From positions 1-64,000 of the forward strand of contig JACJNY010000022.1 of NCBI GenBank assembly GCA_014695295.1: 64,000 nt of DNA, in the 5' to 3' direction. Below, one piece after another: positions 1 to 7,488 of the stretch; position 1 is the stretch's first letter; each line of letters starts with the position of its first letter. Below the pieces are notes generated by a model, which worked only from the letters and a program-made list of their open reading frames with translations, was not told where the DNA came from and did no database searches. A program made the translations under genes and the position numbers. Origin of the DNA: Microcoleus sp. FACHB-61 (lineage in GTDB: Bacteria > Cyanobacteriota > Cyanobacteriia > Cyanobacteriales > Microcoleaceae).

Positions 1-234
1 CATTGGACGATTGAAAACCAAGTTCATTGGACTTTAGATGTCACGTTCCATGAGGATCAATGTCGGATTCGTTCAGGTCATAGTCCTCGTAATTTTGCCA
101 TCCTGAGACGGATAGCACTTAACGCTCTTAATCAGGAGAAAACATTGCAGCGTAGTCTTCGTCAAAAAATCAAACAGGCTTCTATGAATAATGATTATAT
201 GATGACTGTTCTCAACTCCTTTTGTAAAGCTTGA
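1..234 (+). CDS. ISAs1 family transposase, C-terminal part (cut by window edge)
   Basis: The 77 visible residues cover the end of the DDE catalytic domain of ISAs1-type transposases, including the segment H-W-x-I-E-N that carries the last acidic catalytic residue (Glu) and the D-V-T-F-x-E-D motif that follows it. The frame is intact in the visible part and ends with a normal stop at 232-234. The gene would act in cut-and-paste transposition of its own element. Its start and the other catalytic residues lie outside the window, so activity cannot be assessed. Family assignment rests on recalled motif similarity, not a search. Confidence 0.75.
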   Translation, partial: HWTIENQVHWTLDVTFHEDQCRIRSGHSPRNFAILRRIALNALNQEKTLQRSLRQKIKQASMNNDYMMTVLNSFCKA

Positions 235-252
235 TTGAGATGCTCTTACCCT
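1..252 (+). mobile_element. right end of an ISAs1-type insertion sequence
   Basis: Reading frame 1 is open from the window edge to a TGA at 232-234 and encodes a transposase C-terminus (begins HWTIENQVHWTLDVTFHEDQ, includes a NFAILRRIALN segment), typical of the ISAs1/H-repeat-associated family. After the stop, the sequence GAGATGCTCTTACCCTG ends near 252 and has the look of the element's terminal inverted repeat (CAGGGTAAGAGCATCTC inverted). The remainder lies left of the window, so whether the element is intact cannot be judged. Confidence 0.75.
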
Positions 253-653
253 GCTATTTTGGCGAGGTAGACATACTCACCAGAGAGTGAAAAAGCGGTT
301 TTGGTGAACTCAGCCGATTGCTTGTTTGTCTTTTTCTTGAACTTAGGTAGACCAGATTTTTTGCCTTTATGTTTACCGTTTCGGGAATTAAAAAAGTTTC
401 GGTAGGCTACATCCAAGTGTCGCAAAGATTGCTGTAAGGGCACCGAGGAAACGTCTTTTAGCCACTGTCTCTCTTCTGTTTTTTTGGATTGAGTAAGTAG
501 GGCAGAAAGTTTGTTGTATCCCGGTAACTTTTGAGCAGAACGACAAAAAGCCAGCGCATCGTTCCAGACGACCCGACAGCAGCCGAACAACTGAGCTAAG
601 CTCTGTCGTTGTTGGTCTGTTGGGTAAAATCTGTATCGATACCTGGCTTTCAT
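246..653 (-). pseudogene. tnpB: TnpB (IS200/IS605 OrfB) N-terminal remnant, interrupted by the ISAs1 end
   Basis: The 135 codons encode the N-terminal helix-turn-helix and start of the RuvC-like region of a TnpB/OrfB protein (MKARYRYRFYPTDQQ; SLAQLFGCCRVVWNDAL; LPKFKKK). TnpB proteins are normally about 380-420 residues, so roughly two thirds, including the catalytic RuvC residues and the zinc ribbon, are missing. The last native codons stop near 253; the final residues and the TAA at 246-248 are supplied by the ISAs1 terminal sequence. The ISAs1 element therefore appears to have inserted into tnpB, and the distal part may lie beyond the left window edge. Intact relatives are RNA-guided nucleases using an omega-RNA from the element's right end, which is not visible here. 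No tnpA is present. Nonfunctional as read. Confidence 0.8.
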
Positions 654-736
654 ACCTTATAATACAATAGACATCTCCAAAAAACAAACTATCGTTGAAT
701 CGCCAATATATTATAAGGGAGATTTATGTAAAAAAA

Positions 737-1620
737 ATGAGTCAACTTCGCGAACACATAGAAAGACATCCCTCAGAAACTACTCGGCTATTGGGTCTAG
801 ACTATGACCAACTTATAGGACTAATTACTCACGCCGAAAATCTGTATAAGCAGACAAAAGTTCAAGATAATTCTAAAATTCGCATCCTCAAAGGCGGAGG
901 TGGTCGCCCACCTAAATTAGAGATTGCCGATCAAATTCTCCTGACTTTGGTATATTTACACCATCTTTCCACATTTCAAATTTTAGGAGTTCAATAGGGA
1001 GTCAGCGAGTCAGCAGCTAATTATATCTTTCACCAATGGATAATTTTTTTTAGATAACTGTTGCCTGCTTCGAGAGTTAGAGCAGGTAAAAAAAAATGCT
1101 TCGGAATGGCAATGTGTTCTTGAAATATTGAGTGAATTTGAGTTGATTGTAGATAGCTAGGAACAGGCAAGAGAAAGACCTACAGACTACAAAGAGCAGA
1201 AGAAATACTCTTCAGGTAAGCAAAAAAACATACCTTAAAAAATAAAATAGTTGTAATGCCGAACGGGAAAGAAATTGTTGATGTAGTAGTTGGAGAAGCT
1301 GGAACAACGGCGGACATAAAAATTTGGCGTTCCCGACGCAAAGAATGGAATCCAGAGCAAAAATTTCACGGGGACAAAGCTTATGTAGGGGAACTATTAA
1401 TTGATACTCCTGACAAAAAAAGTCGAAGTAAAGATATTACAGATGCTCAAAAAAAAGCAAACAAACAGAAGGCTAGAAAAAGAATAATAGTAGAGCATAT
1501 GATTAGGTTGGTGAAGATTTAGTGTGCAGCAGAGAGATTTCGCTTAAGAGCTGGCAATTCCGAGCCAGTAATTATGGTCGTATGTGGATTAATAAGATGG
1601 CGGATGGGTGCAATAGTTAT
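737..1620 (+). pseudogene. IS5 family transposase, broken by stops and frameshifts
   Basis: The first readable segment (from about 737 to a TAG at 995-997) encodes the N-terminal helix-turn-helix part, with a glycine-rich GGGGRPPKL motif before a DNA-binding helix. The frame then continues as GVSESAANYIFHQW before further stops. A second segment (1256-1522) encodes the C-terminal half of the DDE domain (HGDKAYVGE; KRIIVEHMIRLVKI), and homologous sequence continues past its stop to about 1620. A working IS5-type transposase of this kind would be a single reading frame of about 260-280 residues. The several interruptions mean this copy cannot make transposase; it could only be mobilised in trans through its terminal repeats. 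Confidence 0.75.
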
Positions 1621-1723
1621 ATGTCAATAAAAATCGATATCAACCGGAAAAAATAGTAAAAAAAATGTCATAAAAATTGGTATTTATGATTAATATAGTC
1701 TTCAAACCCTTATTTAACTGTTA

Positions 1724-1764
1724 GTTTCTTGTCCGAAGCTCGCTTCGAGCTTCGGACAAGAAAC
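1724..1764. repeat. perfect 19-bp inverted repeat with 3-nt loop
   Basis: The left arm 1724-1742 (GTTTCTTGTCCGAAGCTCG) is exactly reverse-complemented at 1746-1764, with loop CTT. It lies between the end of the dead transposase and the right terminal repeat of the IS5-like element. It is not followed by a T-run, so a simple terminator is unlikely. It may be a separate small palindromic insertion. Confidence 0.85.
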
Positions 1765-1806
1765 CAAGCGGGAAAAAGGTTTGGCAGTTATTGGAGATGT
1801 CTATTG

Positions 1807-2193
1807 AACAAGCTATAGCCAGACGCCGGGATGCGGAAGCAGATTTAATCGATGAAAGTGCTTAAATTGCCCAACTCACATGGAAGTTTATCTGTGTTTA
1901 TCTGCGCTTTAACAAATTATATTGTTTGCGGTTGATGTGGCATTTTAGCAAATGTAATTGATATCGTGATTAAAGAAAATCAGTTAGATTGTTTGTTGAA
2001 AACCGCAGATATTAACAGCTAAACGCTGATGTAATTTCGGAACATTCAGCAGCATAAATTGATGAACGGGGATTTAGGGGATATATTGAAAGTGCGATCG
2101 CTTTTGATATAAGGTTATGATCAACTAAATTGCACATTTATTGTGTAATTAGTTAATGAGTGGGATTAACCGCGAAAAAAACCTATAATTACT
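1807..2193. other. gene-poor stretch beside the IS5-like element
   Basis: A 22-codon frame starting inside the right terminal repeat (ATG 1797, stop 1863-1865; MSIEQAIARRRDAEADLIDE) may be the remnant of a gene cut by the element. The rest holds no convincing gene and one HIP1-like GCGATCGC at about 2094. Confidence 0.4.
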
Positions 2194-2451
2194 ATGTTAT
2201 CTTCCGCGCAAAACCTCCCCGAACAAATCAATGATTGGGAATTTATCGAGTTGTGGGTATATCCAATTGTTTTCCCGCCTCGGATTCTGATGTTAGCGAG
2301 CGACCAAAATAGTAAGTGTTGTATTTACGAGCGATCCGGGAATTACAAACTGCTGTTTTTAAGTTTAAGTTACGATGAGGCTCACTCGTGGCTAGTGGAA
2401 GATGAATATGAGCGAGTTGATGGTAGGCTTTTAGCCTCGGAAATAGTTTGA
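2194..2451 (+). CDS. small hypothetical protein (85 aa)
   Basis: I do not recognise the family. The 85-residue product is acidic, soluble and rich in aromatic residues (DWEFIELWVYPIVFPP; SYDEAHSWLVEDEYERVDGR), with no signal peptide, membrane segment or metal motif. The ATG at 2194 follows a long untranslated stretch with no strong Shine-Dalgarno sequence. The composition and charged-aromatic pattern look like a real cyanobacterial protein rather than a random frame, but no neighbour suggests a function. It stands alone between the IS debris and a convergent small gene on the other strand. Confidence 0.55.
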   Translation: MLSSAQNLPEQINDWEFIELWVYPIVFPPRILMLASDQNSKCCIYERSGNYKLLFLSLSYDEAHSWLVEDEYERVDGRLLASEIV

Positions 2452-2584
2452 GAGTGTGATATTATGAAGGCGATCGCACCTGGCCCCAACTCTACAGTTT
2501 TCTTGCTGGAGTAGCTGAGCCGCCAAGCGCGATCGCGTAAGTGGGAAGGTATGGTTAATTCCCTGAAAAGCTGGGGGACTCAAT

Positions 2585-2902
2585 TTAAAATGCCAGCAAG
2601 AAAGCGCCGATCATTTGTAAGATATGGATGACAGCCTCAATAGATAATCCCAGTGAGCCGGCCAAGGAGCCGATCGCTGTCGCTATTTCCGTAACACCGG
2701 CACCTGAACTAATTAAAGCTATCAACTGGCTAAGAAATTCAATAACAGCGGGTCCGTTAGCAATTAAGCCAAACAGAGCCGCAACAGAAACAGAGCCCAC
2801 CTTGAGAGCTTCGAGTAGTCCCGTTAGCTGCGCGATCGCGTCTGGGCCTTGGGTGTGAATGTAATCTAAAATTTGTGCGATTGCTGTTACCAGTGCATCC
2901 AT
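2585..2902 (-). CDS. small hydrophobic helical protein of unknown function (105 aa)
   Basis: The protein is almost uncharged and made of Ala/Ile/Leu/Gly-rich helices: an N-terminal amphipathic helix (MDALVTAIAQILDYIHTQG), then hydrophobic segments around residues 35-65 and 70-105, ending LQMIGAFLLAF. A purine-rich ribosome site (AAAGGAAAG) precedes the ATG at 2902. It has no cysteines and no classical signal peptide. The pattern resembles small membrane-active or holin-like proteins and some leaderless bacteriocins, but that is resemblance in composition only and I assign no function. A second tiny gene on the same strand lies about 155 bp upstream. Confidence 0.5.
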   Translation of the reverse strand: MDALVTAIAQILDYIHTQGPDAIAQLTGLLEALKVGSVSVAALFGLIANGPAVIEFLSQLIALISSGAGVTEIATAIGSLAGSLGLSIEAVIHILQMIGAFLLAF

Positions 2903-3056
2903 GCTTCTTTCCTTTTAGGGTCAAATACCTACGATCAATCAATACTCTTAGTCAACTAGCTGAAAAAGCCGTTCAAAAAATACTCGGATTATTTCAAACC
3001 CACTCAAATCATTTCTCATATCGATACGAAGCCAAAAAAACAACTATTTATTAACT

Positions 3057-3185
3057 TTAACCCGTAATTTTTCTCACAATTCTTCTATGCTTATCAATGA
3101 CATCAGCAACCTCTTTGACCGTATCCTTTTGTTCTTGCGACAGCGGACATTTCAGCTTGGGTTCTTTTTTGGGTTCGTTAGCCAT
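3057..3185 (-). CDS. 42-residue lysine-rich small protein
   Basis: Reading the minus strand from ATG at 3185 to TAA at 3057-3059 gives 42 residues, 9 of them Lys: MANEPKKEPKLKCPLSQEQK followed by DTVKEVADVIDKHRRIVRKI. The N-terminal half is Lys/Pro/Glu-rich with one Cys; the C-terminal half forms a clear amphipathic helix. The opposite-strand frame over the same bases looks like noise by comparison. It lies upstream of, and in the same direction as, the hydrophobic 105-aa gene, so the two might be co-transcribed. Function unknown. Confidence 0.45.
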   Translation of the reverse strand: MANEPKKEPKLKCPLSQEQKDTVKEVADVIDKHRRIVRKITG

Positions 3186-3350
3186 GAGCTTAATACTCCA
3201 ATGTTTTGCTATAGTTTATTAGCGGAAAATTATCGCTTATCTTTGGATAATATCATTATATTTATAGTGATGTCCAGTCATAAAACGTCAGAGAATGTAA
3301 GTTGTTGTACCTGACGCTAACTGTCAAAAAAAGTCAAATGTTGCCATCCA

Positions 3351-3383
3351 TGTCATAAAATGTCATAAAATAGCAGGTATAAT
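3351..3383 (+). promoter_or_regulatory. tandem TGTCATAAAA operator-like repeats and a -10 box before the STAND gene
   Basis: Two head-to-tail copies of TGTCATAAAA occupy 3351-3370, directly followed by a perfect TATAAT at 3378-3383, about 29 bp upstream of the STAND gene's ATG. A third close copy (AGTCATAAAA) is at about 3276-3285, and TGTCA/GTCAAA motifs recur at 3322-3340. The repeats fall where a -35 box would be, and no good -35 consensus is present, so a bound regulator is plausible. Confidence 0.5.
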
Positions 3384-3411
3384 AGGCAAAACCCCTAAAC
3401 TTAACTCACCG

Positions 3412-4806
3412 ATGGACGTTAAAGAAGTCTTGAGATTTGCCGATGACCTGGTTTTCGCTAAGACGGGAGAACATTTGGAGGATCTGCAAGAAGCTATCCT
3501 GGGGGGTGTATGGGAAGGTCAAAAATACTCTCAAATCGCAGAAACATCGCATTGTAGCGAAGGTCACGTCAGGAATGTAGCTTCAAAATTATGGAAGCGT
3601 TTATCAAATGTATTGGGTGAAGAAGTTACTACATCGAATTTACGATCGACACTTGAGAGACGACAATTATTCATCATTTCATCAAATTCGGGAAACGATT
3701 TTTTTATTGGTAATGTCAATGTCTGTAAGGATAGTCAATTTTCAGAATATCCACAAACCCGATCGCCCTCCACCCCCACATCAGACACATCCCAACCCCA
3801 AACCAGACTAGACTTAGCAGACGCACCTCATATTTCATTATTGTCCGATCGCACATCCGAACTCGCCACCCTAGAAACATCGATCGTCCAAGAAAAGTGT
3901 AACCTTGCAGCAATATCAGGACTCAGTGGCATTGGCAAAACCGCACTTTCCCTCCACCTCATCCAAAAAATTCAGCATAACTTTGAATGCGTCATCTGGC
4001 GAAGTCTCTGCCACTCCCCACCGTTAGAAACTACCCTAAAAAATCTCCTAGAATTTCTCTTAAATAAACCCGAAATCGAACTCCCTACCAGCATTCCAGA
4101 TCGACTTTCCCTGTTAATGGAATATCTGCGAAAAAACCGCTGTCTCGTTATCCTCGACGACGTGCAAACCATTCTCAGCAGCGGACAATTAGCAGGAAAT
4201 TACCGCCCCGAGTGCGAAAATTACAGCATCCTATTCAGACAAATCGCAGAAACAACCCACAACAGTTGCTTAATCCTCAACAGTTGGGAACCACCCAGAG
4301 AAATTACCGCCTTAAAAGGTGAAAATTCACCAGTTCGCAGCTTACAACTCAAAGGCATAGGTGCAGCAGCAGCCGAAATTTTCCGACAAAAAAGCTTACT
4401 CAATCCCGAACAATGGGAAAACCTAATTAACACCTACCGAGGCAATCCATTGTGGTTAAAAATAGTCGCCACCACCATTCAAGAAATATTCCGAGGTAGG
4501 GTTGCAGAATTTTTAAAATATGATATGCTATTCTTAGGGCAAGAATTGGCAGCTACATTGCACCCGCAGATAAATCGTTTGTCAGAATTAGAAAAAAACC
4601 TCATCTGCCGCCTCAGCCGCGAAGCAAATTCAGTTTCAATAGAGCAATTGCTAAAAGATGCCGATTTATCGCCATCTGAGTTATTCAACGGGCTGCAATC
4701 TTTGGGGCGGCGATCGTTAGTTGAAATAGAAGAACAGGAGAATGAAACGCTATTCAGCGTTTGTCCTGTGGTGAGACAATATGTAATATCAAATCCAGTT
4801 TTTTGA
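3412..4806 (+). CDS. STAND-type NTPase with N-terminal helix-turn-helix (NB-ARC family, 464 aa)
   Basis: Residues about 20-85 form a helix-turn-helix of the type found at the N-terminus of vWA-MoxR-associated (vMAP) proteins (GVWEGQKYSQIAETSHCSEG, then HVRNVASKLWKRL). After a Ser/Pro/Thr linker (about 110-140) comes an NB-ARC ATPase with P-loop GLSGIGKT at 170-177, Walker B LVILDD at 245-250, a GNPLWLKI helix and a winged-helix-like end. STAND proteins are nucleotide-driven switches that oligomerise on a trigger; in bacteria many act in regulation or phage defence. Most cyanobacterial relatives continue into WD40, TPR or protease/TIR domains; this one ends at residue 464 without a visible sensor or effector, so it may be a short regulator or work with a partner elsewhere. 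Upstream tandem repeats suggest autoregulation (inference). Confidence 0.8.
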   Translation: MDVKEVLRFADDLVFAKTGEHLEDLQEAILGGVWEGQKYSQIAETSHCSEGHVRNVASKLWKRLSNVLGEEVTTSNLRSTLERRQLFIISSNSGNDFFIGNVNVCKDSQFSEYPQTRSPSTPTSDTSQPQTRLDLADAPHISLLSDRTSELATLETSIVQEKCNLAAISGLSGIGKTALSLHLIQKIQHNFECVIWRSLCHSPPLETTLKNLLEFLLNKPEIELPTSIPDRLSLLMEYLRKNRCLVILDDVQTILSSGQLAGNYRPECENYSILFRQIAETTHNSCLILNSWEPPREITALKGENSPVRSLQLKGIGAAAAEIFRQKSLLNPEQWENLINTYRGNPLWLKIVATTIQEIFRGRVAEFLKYDMLFLGQELAATLHPQINRLSELEKNLICRLSREANSVSIEQLLKDADLSPSELFNGLQSLGRRSLVEIEEQENETLFSVCPVVRQYVISNPVF

Positions 4807-4809
4807 TAC

Positions 4810-4935
4810 TTCCCGACAGTCCGGCAGGGGTTTCAACCCCTGCCTCAAAGCTAAAGTCGGTTAAAACCGACTACAGAATGTGATGAAAATGCAATTAATT
4901 GTAGTCCTCTGAAGCGAGGACTTTCGCTCTGAGAC
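4810..4935. repeat. intergenic palindromic repeat with CAGGGGTTTCAACCCCTG core
   Basis: The core (about 4823-4842) is followed by short inverted segments (AGTCGGTTAAAACCGACT at about 4855-4872; AGTCCTC...GAGGACT at about 4902-4922). A close relative occurs at 47030-47115, where GGTTTAACCCCTGCCGG recurs together with the AGCTAAAG segments, so this is a dispersed repeat rather than a local terminator. It runs up to the upstream alternative start of the next gene. Confidence 0.55.
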
Positions 4936-4990
4936 AATGGTTGAAAACCCCTGTCGGAATGGAACTCAAACGAGAGATTCGATAGAAAAT

Positions 4991-5572
4991 ATGAATAGTG
5001 CTGAACCTTCATTAACTAAAACCCAATTAAGACGATCACTCCTCAACACCCGCAAATCCCTATCAGTACAAGAATGGAGACAAAAGAGCGATCGCCTCTG
5101 CAATCACCTGCAAAACTCGCCCCTATTCACCCAAGCAAAAACAATCCTCGCCTACTTCAGTTGTCGCCAAGAACCAGATTTAAGTCCCCTATTTGTAACT
5201 CCCCGCAAATGGGGATTTCCCCGCTGTGTCGGCAAAGACTTATCCTGGCACATCTGGCAGCCCGGAGATGCTTTACATACTGGAGCTTATGGCATACTCG
5301 AACCCCTGCCGGATGCTCCTAAAATAGACCCCTCAGAAGTAGATTTAATGCTCGTACCCGCAGTAGGCTGCGATGTTCGCGGCTATCGCTTGGGCTACGG
5401 CGGCGGCTATTACGACAGAATGCTCAGTTTAGCTGAGTGGGAATCAAAAATTGCGATCGGCACAATCTTTGAATTTGCCTTGCTCCCCCAACTACCAGTT
5501 GACCCCTGGGATCTACCGCTGCACGGCATTTGTACAGAAAGCGGTTGCAAAATTGCCCAGCGAAAATCTTAA
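4991..5572 (+). CDS. 5-formyltetrahydrofolate cyclo-ligase
   Basis: The enzyme converts 5-formyl-THF to 5,10-methenyl-THF using ATP, rescuing folate from a dead-end form. The C-terminal signature LGYGGGYYDR at about 134-143 binds the phosphate of ATP, and the basic N-terminus (LTKTQLRRSLLNTRKSLS) matches the family. With the start at 4991 the protein is 193 residues, near the usual length; an upstream in-frame ATG at 4937 would add 18 residues encoded by intergenic repeat sequence, so I prefer 4991. No partner gene of folate metabolism is adjacent, although glyA lies about 2 kb downstream. A run of AATCTAA heptamers follows the gene. Confidence 0.88.
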   Translation: MNSAEPSLTKTQLRRSLLNTRKSLSVQEWRQKSDRLCNHLQNSPLFTQAKTILAYFSCRQEPDLSPLFVTPRKWGFPRCVGKDLSWHIWQPGDALHTGAYGILEPLPDAPKIDPSEVDLMLVPAVGCDVRGYRLGYGGGYYDRMLSLAEWESKIAIGTIFEFALLPQLPVDPWDLPLHGICTESGCKIAQRKS

Positions 5573-5619
5573 ACGGGCATAAACAAATTAATTTTCCGCA
5601 ATTATGCCTATATCCTCTT

Positions 5620-5664
5620 AATCTAGAATCTAGAATCTAAAATCTAAAATCTAAAATCTAAAAT
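5620..5664. repeat. heptanucleotide tandem repeat (AATCTAA)n
   Basis: About six head-to-tail copies of a 7-bp unit between the cyclo-ligase gene and the next gene, ending 4 bp before its ATG. It replaces any recognisable ribosome-binding site for that gene. The same unit recurs at about 10444-10472 before cinA. Confidence 0.85.
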
Positions 5665-5667
5665 AGT

Positions 5668-6447
5668 ATGGCCCAGCGCTACGTTCGAGTTAAAACAACA
5701 CAAGGACACATCCATTACGGTTTACTGCAACTGAGCCGCAGCGTTCAAGTATTTGATGCACCTCCCTGGTTAAAAGGGCAACCAACTGATTTGGAACTTT
5801 CACCAGATACTTACCAAATTCTCGCCCCGTGTTCTCCCTCAAAAATTGTAGCCGTAGGGAAAAATTATGTCGATCACGCCGCCGAGATGGGAACCCCAGT
5901 ACCTGCTGAGCCCCTGCTGTTTTTCAAGCCTCCGAGTGCTGTCATCCCCGCAGGTGGAGCGATTCGCTATCCGCAGCAGTCGGAAAGGGTAGACTACGAG
6001 GGAGAATTGGCCCTGGTAATTGGCGAACATTGTACCAACTGCACTCCCGAACAAGCACACAGCAAAATTTGGGGCTATACTATCGCCAACGACGTAACAG
6101 CCAGAGATTTGCAAAAACGAGACAACCAGTGGGCGAGGGCCAAAGGGTTCGATACATTTTGTCCCTTGGGGCCTTGGATTGTCCGCGAATTGAGTCCTGC
6201 TGCACAATTGCAGACTTTTATCAATGAAAGCGATCAACCAGTACAGTCATCCCAGATCGATCGCATGGTATTTTCCCCAGACTTTCTCGTCTCCTACATC
6301 AGTCAAATAATGACCCTAATTCCCGGCGATGTGATACTCACTGGAACGCCCCAAGGAGTAGGGCCGCTACAAATAGGCGATCGAGTCCGCATCGAAATTG
6401 AAGGCATCGGCAGTCTTGAAAATACAGTAGTTATTAGTAATGGGTAA
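5668..6447 (+). CDS. fumarylacetoacetate hydrolase family protein
   Basis: A 259-residue member of the FAH superfamily, which hydrolyses or decarboxylates beta-keto acids such as oxaloacetate or acylpyruvates with a divalent metal. The motif VGKNYVDHAAEMG (about 63-75) with FFKPPSAVI precedes the metal ligands Glu111 and Glu113 (DYEGELALVIG) and Asp142 (ANDVTARDLQKRD). The C-terminal part ends the barrel with GDVILTGTPQGVG. The exact substrate cannot be told from sequence. The start follows heptamer repeats with no Shine-Dalgarno sequence. The end is also repeat-flavoured: the last codons and TAA lie in GTAATGGGTAATGGGTAATT, so the repeat reaches the stop codon. Confidence 0.88.
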   Translation: MAQRYVRVKTTQGHIHYGLLQLSRSVQVFDAPPWLKGQPTDLELSPDTYQILAPCSPSKIVAVGKNYVDHAAEMGTPVPAEPLLFFKPPSAVIPAGGAIRYPQQSERVDYEGELALVIGEHCTNCTPEQAHSKIWGYTIANDVTARDLQKRDNQWARAKGFDTFCPLGPWIVRELSPAAQLQTFINESDQPVQSSQIDRMVFSPDFLVSYISQIMTLIPGDVILTGTPQGVGPLQIGDRVRIEIEGIGSLENTVVISNG

Positions 6448-6506
6448 TGGGTAATTGGTAATTATCACCAACAACTAACAACTGTCAACCGCCAACTGCC
6501 AATTGA

Positions 6507-6980
6507 CTAACGAACCTGCATATAAACAGCATCCGAAAGCGGAGGAATCTCTGCATAGCGTCCCAAAAGCGACTGAACGACTGCATAGACAAATGCAGCA
6601 AAAGCGCCCAAAAACACCATGTTATACAGAGTTTCCGCAATAAATGCGACTTGTAAGCCTTTAGAAAAAATCGGCAAGACCAGACCGCACAGCATCAAAA
6701 CAATGTCTAAAAGAATCGCCTGCATCGCATTAAAACGAATGAAGTGACTGATGCTTTCGTTTCTAACTACTCCTAAATACAGGGCAAAGAAAATAGCCAA
6801 GCTAGCAAAGGGCAAACTATAAAGTTGCATCAATGGAGCTAGCGGTATCAACAACAGTTGCAGCACAGGAAACTGTGTAAACAGAAACCTGCCAAAGGCA
6901 AGCCCGTCAATCAGCGGGAGCAAATAAGGCAAAGAAGCAAAAATCCGGTCTGGAACAGTTGTAGATCCGCGCCAAGTCAT
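6507..6980 (-). CDS. Tic20 family protein
   Basis: This 157-residue membrane protein has four hydrophobic segments (about 13-32, 45-70, 92-112, 120-145) and the family's typical start MTWRGSTTVPDRIFASLPYL and the segment NESISHFIRFNAMQAILLDI. Tic20 homologues are the cyanobacterial ancestors of a chloroplast inner-envelope import channel component; their role in cyanobacteria is not settled. The protein length matches the family. The start ATG at 6980 is preceded on the minus strand by AGGAGA at a suitable distance (CAGGAGAGTTCATT). It stands alone, convergent with the FAH-family gene. Confidence 0.88.
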   Translation of the reverse strand: MTWRGSTTVPDRIFASLPYLLPLIDGLAFGRFLFTQFPVLQLLLIPLAPLMQLYSLPFASLAIFFALYLGVVRNESISHFIRFNAMQAILLDIVLMLCGLVLPIFSKGLQVAFIAETLYNMVFLGAFAAFVYAVVQSLLGRYAEIPPLSDAVYMQVR

Positions 6981-7122
6981 AATGAACTCTCCTGAGTCGA
7001 TCGATTAACTATTAATTCCATTAAACTCAGGATAACGCAGCAGCAGGGTTTGTGTTCCGACTCGCCCGGAATTGGCTTTTCACTCAGCGGGGAGTAGCCT
7101 CAACTACCAGATGCAGGCTTTG

Positions 7123-7320
7123 TTATTTAATATTAGCGATCGTGAAGCCCATTTGACACTCGTACCGATCGGGCAAATTTTCCGTAGGTTTAGCAACTGG
7201 ATGGCCGCAGCGAAGCTCTCCACCGCTCCAGCGCGGTTGACCAGTGCGATCGGCCAGCAAACAACTTTGGCAAACACACTGAGGGGCAAGCATCTGATTT
7301 TCCATTAAAATGACTAACAT
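7123..7320 (-). CDS. small cysteine-rich hypothetical protein (65 aa)
   Basis: The product has spaced cysteines (CVCQSC, later LRCGHP and YECQ) and a conserved-looking DRTGQPRWSGGEL segment, suggesting a small metal-binding or disulphide protein. The minus-strand start at 7320 has a very good Shine-Dalgarno sequence, GGAGGT with a 5-nt spacer, which supports this frame and start over a competing plus-strand frame covering the same bases. An internal Met (MENQMLAPQ) at 7305 is a weaker alternative. It sits divergently before glyA. Function unknown. Confidence 0.6.
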   Translation of the reverse strand: MLVILMENQMLAPQCVCQSCLLADRTGQPRWSGGELRCGHPVAKPTENLPDRYECQMGFTIANIK

Positions 7321-7488
7321 TTGATACCTCCGGCAGGCTTCACACCAGTAATTTCATTGTATGTCAGGAGTTGGGGACAAACCGCTTAACCTGAACACAA
7401 CGTAATATTTATGTCAATGGTGCGAAATCCGTAGTACGGTATAAGATCCCCAATTCCCAATCCCAAATTTGTCAAGAGGTTGATTATT

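Larger units (their letters stand above)
665..1806 (+). mobile_element. degenerate IS5-like insertion sequence with 16-bp terminal inverted repeats
   Basis: CAATAGACATCTCCAA at 665-680 is matched by its exact reverse complement at 1791-1806, giving an element of about 1.14 kb. Between them lies a broken transposase of the IS5 type. The inner part of the right end carries a perfect hairpin at 1724-1764. The element landed about 12 bp upstream of the tnpB start codon. No confident target-site duplication is visible beyond the repeats. Confidence 0.75.

Noticed and set aside
3087..3314. 75-codon plus-strand frame upstream of the STAND gene
   Set aside because: It overlaps the better supported 42-residue minus-strand gene and has AT-biased, non-protein-like composition.
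7072..7308. 78-codon plus-strand frame before glyA
   Set aside because: The opposite strand has a cysteine-patterned protein with a strong GGAGGT ribosome site, so this frame is probably a shadow.
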